DNA of 64,000 nt from Chitinophagaceae bacterium UBA4407. Lineage in GTDB: Bacteria; Bacteroidota; Bacteroidia; Chitinophagales; Chitinophagaceae. Below the pieces are notes generated by a model. It was not told where the DNA came from. It worked only from the letters and a program-made list of their open reading frames with translations, and did not search any database. Both the position numbers and the translations under genes were made by a program. Shown here piece by piece: positions 25,632 through 34,945 of the stretch. Each line of letters opens with the position of its first letter. Within the stretch, counting starts at the first letter, position 1. Location: the NCBI GenBank assembly GCA_002390845.1, contig DGQT01000001.1, positions 1-64,000 on the forward strand. The letters are read 5' to 3'.

Positions 25632-26270
25632 TTATGCTATATGTTGTTTTATCTTTTCGATATCGTAAACAATTTTTTGTTTCATATTTTCTGATGCTGC
25701 TTTATAACCACCGCTATTGCTTTCAATCTTTTCTTCATTTTCTTTTACTTCATGTTGCAACACTTGTATCTGGTTTTGCAAATCAGTGATCTCTCTTGAA
25801 ACCTCAGCGATGCGTTTTTGCTTTGCTTCAATTTCTTGTTGTTTCCCCTGCACTTTTTCTTTTAGTGCAGCATCAACAGTTGAATCAAAATTGCTTGCAT
25901 CTGTTTCAAGTATTTTGAGATACTCAGTTGCTGTTTGCAGCAATTTTTCTTTATCCAATCCCTGTACATTCAACCCAGCGAAAGCTGCGCTGTACCTGGC
26001 TTTTTCGTCTGGTATACTGATCATAGCTTCGGTCATTTTTGTGAACTCGAAATAATCAGGACCAGGAAGATTTGCATCTTTAAACAGTTGATCGAAATAC
26101 TGTTTGAATTTTTCATTTGTTGTGCTGTTAACAGTCTGACGCTTTTGATGCGTCTGACCGCTGTCAACTACTGTGGAATTTTGTTTTGTTTCTTCCGGCT
26201 TTGTAACAGGTTTTTCTTCGTCTGTTACTTCCACAAAAGCAGAAAGAATTTTTTTGCCAAAGCTTGCCAT
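25632..26270 (-). CDS. Soluble coiled-coil protein, first long gene of ABC cassette
   Basis: 212-residue protein with no signal peptide and no membrane segment. Residues 1-55 are polar and low-complexity (KPVTKPEETKQNSTVVDSGQ). A helical domain lies at about 56-125 (FKQYFDQLFKDANLPGPDYF, KARYSAAFAGLNVQG). A long heptad coiled coil follows at about 130-190 (QQEIEAKQKRIAEVSREITD, IQVLQHEVKENEEKIESN), and the tail KIVYDIEKIKQHI may be amphipathic. It lies 33 nt upstream of the membrane coiled-coil gene, so the two are surely co-transcribed and may bind each other through their coils. No recognised family; likely cytoplasmic. Its name and role are open. Confidence 0.75.
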   Translation of the reverse strand: MASFGKKILSAFVEVTDEEKPVTKPEETKQNSTVVDSGQTHQKRQTVNSTTNEKFKQYFDQLFKDANLPGPDYFEFTKMTEAMISIPDEKARYSAAFAGLNVQGLDKEKLLQTATEYLKILETDASNFDSTVDAALKEKVQGKQQEIEAKQKRIAEVSREITDLQNQIQVLQHEVKENEEKIESNSGGYKAASENMKQKIVYDIEKIKQHIA

Positions 26271-26324
26271 GGTTGTTGTTTTGATTGTTAGATAAAATTT
26301 TTATTGCTGCCTTCTTCTTGCCGA

Positions 26325-26396
26325 TTCATAGTAAGACGTTCAAGAGTGCGACGCAAGAATGTTTAATTCATGTTCTACTGCCTGGTTCATAATATT
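26325..26396. repeat. Dispersed palindromic element, right arm
   Basis: Core TGCGACGCAA at 26347-26356, preceded by GACGTTCAAGAG, outer end TGCCTGGTTCATAA near 26379-26392. It separates the small 64-residue frame from the ABC cassette. Confidence 0.7.
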
Positions 26397-26472
26397 CTTA
26401 TTCTTCAGCATGCATAATTCTTCCACCCATACTTTCGTATGTTACTGTATCAACCAGATTTTTAGTGGAGTT

Positions 26473-26667
26473 TTACTGCAACCTTTCCATCATAAAGTCT
26501 ACCGCGTGTATGGTAGCTTCTGAATCTTCTTTTATCTCCTCATGCGGCAACCCTTTCGTTTGCTGTACTTCGGGTTGTGCGTTTGAATTAACGGCAGTAT
26601 TATTCGGTTGGTCTATCATGGGCATAAGCATTGCTGAGCCCAGGATGACCAAAATGATTGGTTTCAT
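26473..26667 (-). CDS. Possible small exported protein upstream of the ABC cassette
   Basis: 64-residue frame on the cassette strand, 200 nt upstream of its first long gene. The N terminus MKPIILVILGSAMLMPMI could be a signal peptide or a single membrane segment. The rest is polar (DQPNNTAVNSNAQPEVQQ, then charged and helical). No match is recognised. The signal-like start on the right strand is the only support, so this is a tentative gene. Confidence 0.4.
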   Translation of the reverse strand: MKPIILVILGSAMLMPMIDQPNNTAVNSNAQPEVQQTKGLPHEEIKEDSEATIHAVDFMMERLQ

Positions 26668-27081
26668 CGACTGAAATTCTGATTGTGTTGGAATGTGTAA
26701 CCAACTCTTTGCAGAGCCTGGTTATTTCGGTTGTGAATCTTTACTGTTTGTGAAGTGCTACAGGCTGGAGATATTCCCGGGTGGATTTTCCCTTAATCTA
26801 ACAAGGGTAAACAACTGTTCCAGAAATTTTTTGCTCATCTTACATTGGAGACTGGCTCCATTTTTTGGTTTGATCTGTTAAAGATATATACAAGCAGCAC
26901 AAACTTGTATGCCCATACGGTATAAACGGGGCTTGCGGTTTCACAAATGGTAATGTATGTATTATGAATGGTATTTTAATTAAGGCTGAAAGGCAAATGA
27001 AGGGTAGGAGTGGGTGTATTGTATTTTAAACGTTGTTGCGAATTTGAGCGTAAATCCTTCAATGACTGTTTGTTGAGCAGT
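26668..27081. other. Spacer with no recognised gene
   Basis: 414 nt without a convincing frame or dispersed arm. It holds one small inverted repeat, ATACAAG/CTTGTAT with a 9-nt loop (26887-26909). It probably carries the promoter of the ABC cassette, but no TAnnTTTG box was found on the minus strand. Confidence 0.4.
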
Positions 27082-28143
27082 TTACATGCTTAATATTCGG
27101 GTAAATCTTTTGATATCTGCCAGCGGATCAATGGGTTTCTGATTCGAAAGATGCTGTGCAAACTGGTGCGCAAAATAAGGAGCGAGTGAACAGCCTTTTG
27201 TGCCCATGCCGTTTAAAACACCAACCTGTTTATATAACGGATGCAGACCAACAAACGGCCTTCGCTCTATATTGGCAGGGCGCTCAGAAGCAATGTGATC
27301 AATGATTGTGTAAGGAAGTTTAAGCCAGTAATTCAACTGCTCTTCTACTTTTTTTCTGAATGTTTGTGTTGGTTGTGCATCAGTATATTCCCAAATATAA
27401 TTTGAACCGATCCAAAAAAAATCCTGCTTCCAGGGAACAATTGTAATGCCCTGTTTAAAAATATTTGTACGGGGCAAACCTGGAATGTTTGCAATAAGCG
27501 CTTCGCCTTTTGTGCGAACATAAGGCAGCATTTTAAAATACGGATTATCAAAGCCTGCAACACCATCGCAGAAAATAATTTTTTGTGCAGTAATGTTTTT
27601 ATAGTGAATTGTGTTTTGCAATTCATCAATTGTAAGCTGACTGCAATCAAAGGTTTCTGCAAGTAAAATATTTTGATGTAATAATTTTTTTCTCCATCCC
27701 TGCAGCATTGTTTGCAGGTCAACCAACAGGCAAGGATTTACTTCGCCGATTCCATAATTGTATCGAAAATATTTTTGCCATTGCTCTTCATCTGATGCTG
27801 TATGCAGGTAATCTTTTTCTTCGCTCATGCGTTGCACAAATGCATCATGCATTTGTGGTGTTGGATGAAAATCCAGCACATTACATTGCTGAACCAATGG
27901 GGCATTCATCTCATCACCGAATTGCGTATAAGAATGAAATGCAAAGGGCAGCAGTTCTTCAATCATCCATGTGCGCACAATTCTTCTTCCTGTAACAGGA
28001 TTGATAACGCCACTCGCTACTTTGCTTGCTGTGTAAGGATTTGCACTGTCTATTACTAAAACAGATTTACCTTCTTTCAGTAAATTCCAACTTAAGAATG
28101 TTCCGCAAATACCCTGGCCAACAATGAGATAATCTAACTGCAT
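27082..28143 (-). CDS. FAD-dependent oxidoreductase (DadA/glycine oxidase-like)
   Basis: 353-residue flavoprotein of the D-amino-acid/glycine oxidase fold. The N-terminal dinucleotide-binding motif is DYLIVGQGICGTFLSWNLL (residues 4-22, G-x-G-x-x-G), ending in the acidic residue of VLVID. Next comes SKVASGVINPVTGRRIVRTW, the usual second FAD contact in this branch. Later hallmarks are FCDGVAG (the G-A-G-like motif), VRTKGEALIANIPGL and, near the C terminus, RPFVGLHPLYKQVGVLNGMGTKGCSLAPYFA. Length is normal. It probably oxidises an amine or amino acid, passing electrons to oxygen or a quinone. It is bracketed by spacers and is not obviously in an operon. Substrate unknown. Confidence 0.87.
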   Translation of the reverse strand: MQLDYLIVGQGICGTFLSWNLLKEGKSVLVIDSANPYTASKVASGVINPVTGRRIVRTWMIEELLPFAFHSYTQFGDEMNAPLVQQCNVLDFHPTPQMHDAFVQRMSEEKDYLHTASDEEQWQKYFRYNYGIGEVNPCLLVDLQTMLQGWRKKLLHQNILLAETFDCSQLTIDELQNTIHYKNITAQKIIFCDGVAGFDNPYFKMLPYVRTKGEALIANIPGLPRTNIFKQGITIVPWKQDFFWIGSNYIWEYTDAQPTQTFRKKVEEQLNYWLKLPYTIIDHIASERPANIERRPFVGLHPLYKQVGVLNGMGTKGCSLAPYFAHQFAQHLSNQKPIDPLADIKRFTRILSM

Positions 28144-28179
28144 AATTTAATATTTCAAGCACAGTTCAATTCATATTCT

Positions 28180-28240
28180 ACAGATGAACGGATTGCGACG
28201 CAACAATGCTCAATCAAGGAACTAATGCCAGTATTAAAAT
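28180..28240. repeat. Dispersed palindromic element, right arm
   Basis: Core TGCGACGCAA at 28194-28203, preceded by CAGATGAACGGAT, the same inner-flank variant as the arm at 18-67. It points away from the left arm 70 nt further on. Confidence 0.65.
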
Positions 28241-28268
28241 AGAACTACTCTTAATTTATAATTGAGTA

Positions 28269-28340
28269 TTTTTTTTGAGCCCAACAATAATTCTTTGTGA
28301 GGCATTCGTTGCGTCGCACACCTGAAGGTTCTGAACATGT
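28269..28340. repeat. Dispersed palindromic element, left arm
   Basis: Eight T then GAGCCCAAC at 28269-28285, core TTGCGTCGCA at 28309-28318. The arm runs up to the stop codon of the macroglobulin gene. Confidence 0.7.
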
Positions 28341-28345
28341 TTCAA

Positions 28346-31300
28346 CTATTTAACAGCCTCTGCTACATTGATCTTAAAACCTTCGCTGTGACTGCTGAAT
28401 TCCGGTGCATACATGCACTGTATCGTTGCAATGCCCGCAGAGAATGTACCTTCATGTGTAATGTAAACCGGGTACTCAAAAACATAAGTGCCTTTGTTGA
28501 GATAACTGATGAAAAAATTGGTGCTTGCATCTTTTGTAGCCTCGTAATACCCAAGGCCATCCTGCCATTTATAACCACTTAAAACATTGGTTGGCTCCAT
28601 GGCAGCAGCACGCATATCTTTCAGATGCAGGTACTCCATATCGCGATCGCTGCGCAATTCAATACGGATGATTACTTTATTACCTACCTGCAACTCATCG
28701 CCATCATTTACCGGGCTTAACACTTTGCCCGATGCCGTATTTTTCTCAACAAATAATTTCTTGTTTAATGACAGCGGCGTTGCCGCAGCAGTGATCTTAT
28801 CAAGGTCTTCAAAGTATTGCCAGTACACAGCACCCCATGAAGGCGTTGATTGGTTGAAGGGTTGACCGGTTGATTGTGTTGTTACAGTAATATTGCCCAT
28901 TTCAGGTTTTACATCTGCCCCGTTAATCCGTTGTTTAAAATAACCAGTTCCGGCCTCTGCCTCTTTTGAATTAATAATATTGTCTCCTAATTTTATTTCA
29001 ATTGTTCTGTTGTTGTTCAATTCATTGTTGCTGTTTAGTAACAGCGCATAACAGGCGTCTGCCGTGGCTTTGGTGGTTTTCCAGTTATTGGTTTGTTTGT
29101 TAAGCAACAACCAGGTACGCATATTATTTACGTAGCCCTGCATCTTTGTATCTTTTTGCTGTTGGGCCATTTCGTTCATTAATTCAATCATTAAAGCCTG
29201 CTGTTCAATGGGGCTTTGATACCAGTAATAACCCCACGCACTATTTTTCCAGTACATACCTTTTGCAGAATCTTCCACTGCATTTTCAAGTATGGAAGGA
29301 ACGATGTTTTTATAAGCAAATGTTTGCTGGTTGGTTCTGTATAATGCGGAAGCAATCATGGCTTTCATATATTCAGATTGTTTGTTCCAGAACTTCATGC
29401 TTTGCTGGTAATAATAATTGTAAGCTGTTTTGTTTGCTATGTTTATATCGTTGAAATAACTGCGCATGAAGAGGTACTGAATCTGTGAACCTGAAATATT
29501 ATTTTTAGTGAGATCAGATTTATTTCTTTTCAAGTCTGCATAATCTTTATTGATTTGGCCATCTAAATAAGCTAAAGATTTTACGGCGATTTCATTAAGC
29601 ACTGCTTTATTTTTTTCATCTATTGCTCCAAGTTTTTTTAGCCTTCCAATGCCGGTTAAAATGTATTGCGTTATATACCTGTCAGCATAGCCACCTTTAA
29701 ACCACGGGAAAGCGCCATTATCCATTTGTGCTTGTTTCAGCTGCTGCAAAGCTGTTTCCATATTGCTGCTCATCTTAACAACATCAAAGAGGAGTGCAAT
29801 ATTTTTCTTTTGCTGTGTTTCATTTTCAGCATCAAGCACCCAGGGTGTTTCTTCGAGCAAGACCTGTTTTAATTCAGGATTTTTTTCAATATTACTTTGC
29901 AAAGCCGCAGTATCAGTTTTCCATTTTTCAAACACTTCTTTTATGCGTGGGTGTTGCGCTGTAATATATGCTGCCAAGGCATTTGCGTAAAACCTGTTGA
30001 AAGTCTGCTCGGCGCAATCCTGCTGGTATTCTATTAAATATGGCAGGGCCTGCACGGCATACCAAACAGGGTTGGGTGAATATTCTACTGTAACACTTTC
30101 GTTCGCTAAAGTGGTGGAGTTGTTTGTCAATAGCTTTTCAAATTCAAATTGCTTGGTTCCATCGCCATGCATGTATAAAGGCAGGCTTTCTGTTACCAGC
30201 ATGCGGTTGGTTAATACGGGTAATGTATTTTCTTCACCGTCAGAATAATTGCCGGCTTTTGCAATGACTCTCAATGTAAGCGGCTTGTTATAATTAAAAG
30301 GAATGGTTACAGGGAATTTTAGTTCTGTGCTTCGGCCTGCTTCTGCGGTAAAATATTGATCCGGAAAAACATTCTGAAACAACCCATCTACCGGTTCATT
30401 GGTAATGGCATCAATTAATTGCAATGAAGCCTGTCCTGTTAATGCGGTGTCGCTCAGGTTACTGATCTTGGTAATCATTTCTACCTGGTCGCCTTCGCGT
30501 AGAAAGCGCGGCATATTGGGCTGCACCATTAATGTTTTTTGCGTAGTAATGGTTTGTTCACTCATGCCAAGAGCAAGTTCTTTGGTATGTGCAAGACTCA
30601 TCCATTTCCATTGGGTTAATGCTTCAGGCATGGTAAAGCTGAAAGAATAATTACCATCTTTATCCGCGTATAATTGCGGAAAGAAAAATGCAGTTTCGGT
30701 GAAGTTTTTGCGGGGTTGGATTTTAATAAGATCAGTATTCTCTTTCGCTGATGGTTTGGTTTTCATATCGAAGCTAATTGTATCAGACATTGATACTTCT
30801 TCGTCAGCTACAATTAGTGGTGGTGTAAATTTTGTTATTTCAATTTTTCTTGCCATATCACTATTCCCGTCTCGGTCAATTACCGCAATGGCTGCATCTG
30901 GCGATTTAGATTTACCCCTGGAATAATTCCCTTTCTCGACTTCTCCCCATAAATCTTCCCCACTCGTAGCCAATTCATCATACTGCTTGCTAAACCCTTC
31001 AATATTATTCTGCAAATAATTTTCTTCAGAATTATTTATACCAAAACAATCATTTGCATTAAAGCTGTTGTAGGTTGAGAATGTTTGCCAAACATCGGGT
31101 TTATACCATGCATGTGGTTTAAACTGGTCAAGCGATGCATCGTACATTGTAGTTAATAATTCTGCTGCTGCCTTTTCACCTTTGGAACCTTTTATTTGTA
31201 CAGTCCATTCTTCTTTGCTGCCTGGCTCTGTTTTGTTACGGAATGTGGTATAATTTATTTCCAGATCTTTATCCAGGTAAGGAATTTGTACAGCCATACC

Positions 31301-34300
31301 ACCGGTATAAAAACGGTTGTGTTTTACAAAAGCATAATATAAACCAATGCCATTGCGGTCTTCTGTTTTTACATCCAGCGTAAGCAGTTTTTTGTTGTTA
31401 CTGAGCTGGTAAAAAGAATAATCATTTCCTTCATCAGCTTTCTCTTTATTGTGTTTAATATTTTGAATAATAAATGCATCCTGTTCATTGGTTGCTACCA
31501 GCAGCTTTGCCTGTTCGCCAGGTTGTACAGCGTTTGCAAGTTCTTTACTCCAGTTGCTTTGCAGCGATGGAAGTGAAGCTGATTGCAGATCATACAACTG
31601 AATATATTTTACATCTTTTACTTCATTGCCATCTTTATCTTTAGCAATAGCTTCCACAGCATACCAGCCTTGTTGTAAGTTTGTAGTTTGAAGTTTGTAA
31701 TTTGTAGTTGTTTCAGTGTTGATGGTATCCATTATTACCGCAGCTTTCTTTTTCCAGTTGTGGTAATCGTTTTCTTCTTCATATTCATCATAAGGGAAAT
31801 TTGCTTCGAATATTTCTTTGCTTATCGCGAACACATCGGGCCTTTCCCATTTTCTTTCCCTGTATAATTTTTCTGGTGTTTGTAAAGGATATACTGCCAG
31901 GTGTATCTCTGCCGGAACTTTTTGCCCGGATAAGTTTTGCGCCGTTATACCAATACTTTTAAATGCCGCAGCATCTGCTATTTCCGGGATATTCAATTGC
32001 AACTGCAACGATTTGTAACCAATTGAAATATTCGTATTGCCATCCCTTGTTTCACCATTGATGTCAGTAACATTTGCCTCAACGGCAAAATCAAAAACAG
32101 GATCTGTGTTTTTGTTTATGCTTTCATCCGCGCCAGCAATAAAGGTGATCTCAAATTTTCCATCCGCATCGGTTGTTACGGTTCCTTCAGTAATTTGTTG
32201 GGGCCTGGAAACCGGCCTGATGCTTCTCCAGAACATCCACGGGTACATAAACCTTGTATTGCGCTGTACATTGAATTTAACCTGCCCGCCATCAATATTA
32301 TTACCTGCATAGGCTTTTGCATGGCCGGTTATTTTTATTGTATCATTCAGTCGGTACGTGGTTTTAAGCGTATCAAATTCAACATAAAATTTTGGACGTT
32401 TGTATTCTTCCACACTAAAATTTGCATTGCCATTAAACGTATTGGTAACAATACTAAAATTGCCGGTAAGTACATTTTGGGGCAGCATGAACTTGCCACT
32501 GAAAGATCCAAATTCATTAAAAGTAACTGTAATTGAATCTACCGCTTTGTTATTTACATCTTTCAATATTGCCTGTATCGAATCTTTATATTGAAGCATC
32601 TTTGACTGTTTGCTGTTTTTATCTTTTGCTACTCCAATTCCTTTAAAAAAAACCGTTTGCCCGGGGCGGTAAATACTTCTGTCAGTAAAGAAAAAGATGG
32701 TGGTGTTTTCTTTTTCATAAGCCTCTTCGGTTTGAGGATCGGTTTTATCAACAAAATTCTGATATGGATAATAGTAATTGGTATTGCGAACATTCAATGT
32801 ATCGTTGCCAGTAGAAAATGACAGCGCAACATTTCGTTCATTACTTGTTTTAATATCATCCAGTGTAAAAAACCCATTCTCATCCGGGGTTTTACTGCCC
32901 GATTTTAGTATAACCAATTTTCCCTGTTTATAATCCCAATCCTGTATTTCGTATTTTACTTTTACATCTTTTAATGGCTGTCCTGTTTCACGGTTCACTA
33001 CAAAATAGTCAGCGCCGTTATTAATAAAACTGATAGCCGATACATCAAAATACTGAATGATCATTTTATCGCTGCTGCTATTGAAATCTTTGCCAGTCGA
33101 TGCAAGCACTGCATAACTGCCTGGCGTTAATGCATCAATTTTTATTTCAACTGAATGTTTCTGAAAATCCTTTGTTTCAGGTAGGAATTGTATAAATTTC
33201 TTCTCGGCTGGTAATTTTATAACCTGTCTCCAATAATTCTCATCCCAACGCTGTTCTGTAATTTTTTTCAGTTTTTCTGCTTTAATAATGCGCAGGTACA
33301 TTGTATCAGAATTGCGGTAGTTCACCAGCATTCTAAATGGTTGGCCAGGTACATTAATGCTTTCTGTTTGTGTATGCAATTCTTTGCGCAGTATATCTGA
33401 AAGTAATTGCTTAAGGTTGCTGCTACCTTCATTTGCTTTAGTTTTTGCTTTTAACTGCTCGTCAATAATTTCTTTTGCTTTATTGTAGTCATAGCGGTAT
33501 GCAGTATCGCCAAAAGGTTGGTAGGTGGCAGCATTGTTTGCATATATTTTTGCCAGCAGGTACCATGCCTGTATAGTATTTGTATTACCTGCATAACTAC
33601 CGGTTATTTCTTCCAGCGCCTGTTTGTATAAAGCTTCTTTATTTTCAATGATGCTATTTTCATGTACCCATTCAATTCTTTCAAGGTTTACATCAATGAA
33701 TGCAGATGCATCCACATCTTTATTATGAAAATGCATCAACTGCTGAAACAAGTGCAGTGCCATTAACAGGTTTGAGGATGAATCTGCAGCTTTAAAATTC
33801 TGTTTCAAAAATGTATCTGTAGTTCCCAATGCTTCCGGGGCTTTTATCTCAAATGCATAAGAAGGTTTGGTTATATAGGCGTTGCTATTTTTATAGTAAT
33901 CCAATATTTTGTGTGCCAGTAAATCATAAAGTGTTGGGCGTAATTTTTCAGTGTTGCCTTTTATGATGATTGCCTTGTAAGGCTTTAAACTGGTTTGCTG
34001 TAACTGCTTTTCGGGCCGCAATGCTTTTGCGTATAGCGTTGCGATTGCGTGATTAAAATCATCTGCGCTCCAGGTGGCAATATCTTCTTTTTTAAAATTT
34101 ACTGTGGTGCTGCGCTGGTAAATACGCCACCCGTAATTATTTAAATAGACATTGTATCGTTCAGCAAGTAAAACCTGTAAAATGCTTTTCTGCACTGCGT
34201 CCTGCGCATTGGTAATTTCCTTTTGCAATACTGTAATCTGCAGGTTCGGGTCTTCGTCGTTTACCTGCGACTGAAGGCTCATTTTATACAGCAATGCTTT

Positions 34301-34504
34301 TATTACCTGATCCTTTTGCCCTTTTGTTTTTGCATCGGTGTACAGCAGGTTTACTTTTTTTAAAGCAGTTTTAGGCAAGCTTTTTTCGAGGATCAGGGAA
34401 TCTATTGCCAACCATTGTTTTTTGTAGCTATTGTCTTTCATTTGTGCAGCGGATATAAAATAACAAAACGATGTTATTATGGAAAGCAGGAATATTTTTT
34501 TCAT
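28346..34504 (-). CDS. Alpha-2-macroglobulin family protein
   Basis: Giant exported protein of 2052 residues. The signal peptide is MKKIFLLSIITSFCYFISAA with cleavage before or after the Gln at 21; no lipobox Cys follows, unlike E. coli YfhM. The MG2-like region has TDRSIYRPGQTVFFKGIGV near 610-630. The thioester motif C-A-E-Q is at residues 1497-1500, fitting C-x-E-Q, so protease trapping through an internal thioester is plausible. An alpha-alpha-toroid-like region follows (GAFPWFKGG, WGYYWY). Two in-frame insertions come from short periodic DNA repeats: TTTNYKLQTTNLQ (about 932-944) and TTQSTGQPFNQSTP (about 1874-1887). There is no PbpC gene beside it. It is the longest gene here and stands alone. 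Confidence 0.92.
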   Translation of the reverse strand: MKKIFLLSIITSFCYFISAAQMKDNSYKKQWLAIDSLILEKSLPKTALKKVNLLYTDAKTKGQKDQVIKALLYKMSLQSQVNDEDPNLQITVLQKEITNAQDAVQKSILQVLLAERYNVYLNNYGWRIYQRSTTVNFKKEDIATWSADDFNHAIATLYAKALRPEKQLQQTSLKPYKAIIIKGNTEKLRPTLYDLLAHKILDYYKNSNAYITKPSYAFEIKAPEALGTTDTFLKQNFKAADSSSNLLMALHLFQQLMHFHNKDVDASAFIDVNLERIEWVHENSIIENKEALYKQALEEITGSYAGNTNTIQAWYLLAKIYANNAATYQPFGDTAYRYDYNKAKEIIDEQLKAKTKANEGSSNLKQLLSDILRKELHTQTESINVPGQPFRMLVNYRNSDTMYLRIIKAEKLKKITEQRWDENYWRQVIKLPAEKKFIQFLPETKDFQKHSVEIKIDALTPGSYAVLASTGKDFNSSSDKMIIQYFDVSAISFINNGADYFVVNRETGQPLKDVKVKYEIQDWDYKQGKLVILKSGSKTPDENGFFTLDDIKTSNERNVALSFSTGNDTLNVRNTNYYYPYQNFVDKTDPQTEEAYEKENTTIFFFTDRSIYRPGQTVFFKGIGVAKDKNSKQSKMLQYKDSIQAILKDVNNKAVDSITVTFNEFGSFSGKFMLPQNVLTGNFSIVTNTFNGNANFSVEEYKRPKFYVEFDTLKTTYRLNDTIKITGHAKAYAGNNIDGGQVKFNVQRNTRFMYPWMFWRSIRPVSRPQQITEGTVTTDADGKFEITFIAGADESINKNTDPVFDFAVEANVTDINGETRDGNTNISIGYKSLQLQLNIPEIADAAAFKSIGITAQNLSGQKVPAEIHLAVYPLQTPEKLYRERKWERPDVFAISKEIFEANFPYDEYEEENDYHNWKKKAAVIMDTINTETTTNYKLQTTNLQQGWYAVEAIAKDKDGNEVKDVKYIQLYDLQSASLPSLQSNWSKELANAVQPGEQAKLLVATNEQDAFIIQNIKHNKEKADEGNDYSFYQLSNNKKLLTLDVKTEDRNGIGLYYAFVKHNRFYTGGMAVQIPYLDKDLEINYTTFRNKTEPGSKEEWTVQIKGSKGEKAAAELLTTMYDASLDQFKPHAWYKPDVWQTFSTYNSFNANDCFGINNSEENYLQNNIEGFSKQYDELATSGEDLWGEVEKGNYSRGKSKSPDAAIAVIDRDGNSDMARKIEITKFTPPLIVADEEVSMSDTISFDMKTKPSAKENTDLIKIQPRKNFTETAFFFPQLYADKDGNYSFSFTMPEALTQWKWMSLAHTKELALGMSEQTITTQKTLMVQPNMPRFLREGDQVEMITKISNLSDTALTGQASLQLIDAITNEPVDGLFQNVFPDQYFTAEAGRSTELKFPVTIPFNYNKPLTLRVIAKAGNYSDGEENTLPVLTNRMLVTESLPLYMHGDGTKQFEFEKLLTNNSTTLANESVTVEYSPNPVWYAVQALPYLIEYQQDCAEQTFNRFYANALAAYITAQHPRIKEVFEKWKTDTAALQSNIEKNPELKQVLLEETPWVLDAENETQQKKNIALLFDVVKMSSNMETALQQLKQAQMDNGAFPWFKGGYADRYITQYILTGIGRLKKLGAIDEKNKAVLNEIAVKSLAYLDGQINKDYADLKRNKSDLTKNNISGSQIQYLFMRSYFNDINIANKTAYNYYYQQSMKFWNKQSEYMKAMIASALYRTNQQTFAYKNIVPSILENAVEDSAKGMYWKNSAWGYYWYQSPIEQQALMIELMNEMAQQQKDTKMQGYVNNMRTWLLLNKQTNNWKTTKATADACYALLLNSNNELNNNRTIEIKLGDNIINSKEAEAGTGYFKQRINGADVKPEMGNITVTTQSTGQPFNQSTPSWGAVYWQYFEDLDKITAAATPLSLNKKLFVEKNTASGKVLSPVNDGDELQVGNKVIIRIELRSDRDMEYLHLKDMRAAAMEPTNVLSGYKWQDGLGYYEATKDASTNFFISYLNKGTYVFEYPVYITHEGTFSAGIATIQCMYAPEFSSHSEGFKINVAEAVK
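31674..31712. repeat. Short periodic repeat inside the macroglobulin gene
   Basis: TTTGTAGTTTGAAGTTTG followed by TAATTTGTAGTTG: a period of about 8-9 nt, in frame. It is the complement of the ACTACAAACT stretch before the ABC-F start at 14508. Confidence 0.55.
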
Positions 34505-34640
34505 GAACCAAAAAATTGAGTGTACAAATTAAACGATTAAACTACAGATGCAATGCTAAAGAAATTACATAAACAGGAAGAGCTATAATTAATAATGAAA
34601 AATGAATTACAGTATGGCTTCGCTGAGAAAAATGAAAATA

Positions 34641-34882
34641 TTTTGAGCCTGGCAGAAGTCATAATATTGAGCTTTACTTGCGTCGCACACTTGTACGTTC
34701 GGATTATATATTCAGCTTTTACCCAAGCGAAGGCCATGCCAGATCGCTATTGGTAAGGCAATCAACATCAGCAAGAGGGCAACATTTGGTAAGGATTGTT
34801 GCAAAATGTTCAATAAAGAACAGAACGTTGAAGTGTGCGACGCAACGATGTTTAATAGTAGCAATGCTGATGGGGTAATAAT
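34641..34882. repeat. Dispersed palindromic element, long facing pair
   Basis: Outer end TTTTGAGCCTGGC at 34641-34653, left core TTGCGTCGCA at 34678-34687, right core TGCGACGCAA at 34836-34845 with CGATGTTTAATAGTA after it. The two cores are about 150 nt apart. It lies between the divergent macroglobulin and CBM9-like genes. Confidence 0.78.
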
Positions 34883-34945
34883 AAAATAACCGCACTAAAT
34901 CCTGCGCTCATTCATAATTTCGAAACCAGTTTAAACAAACTTCAA

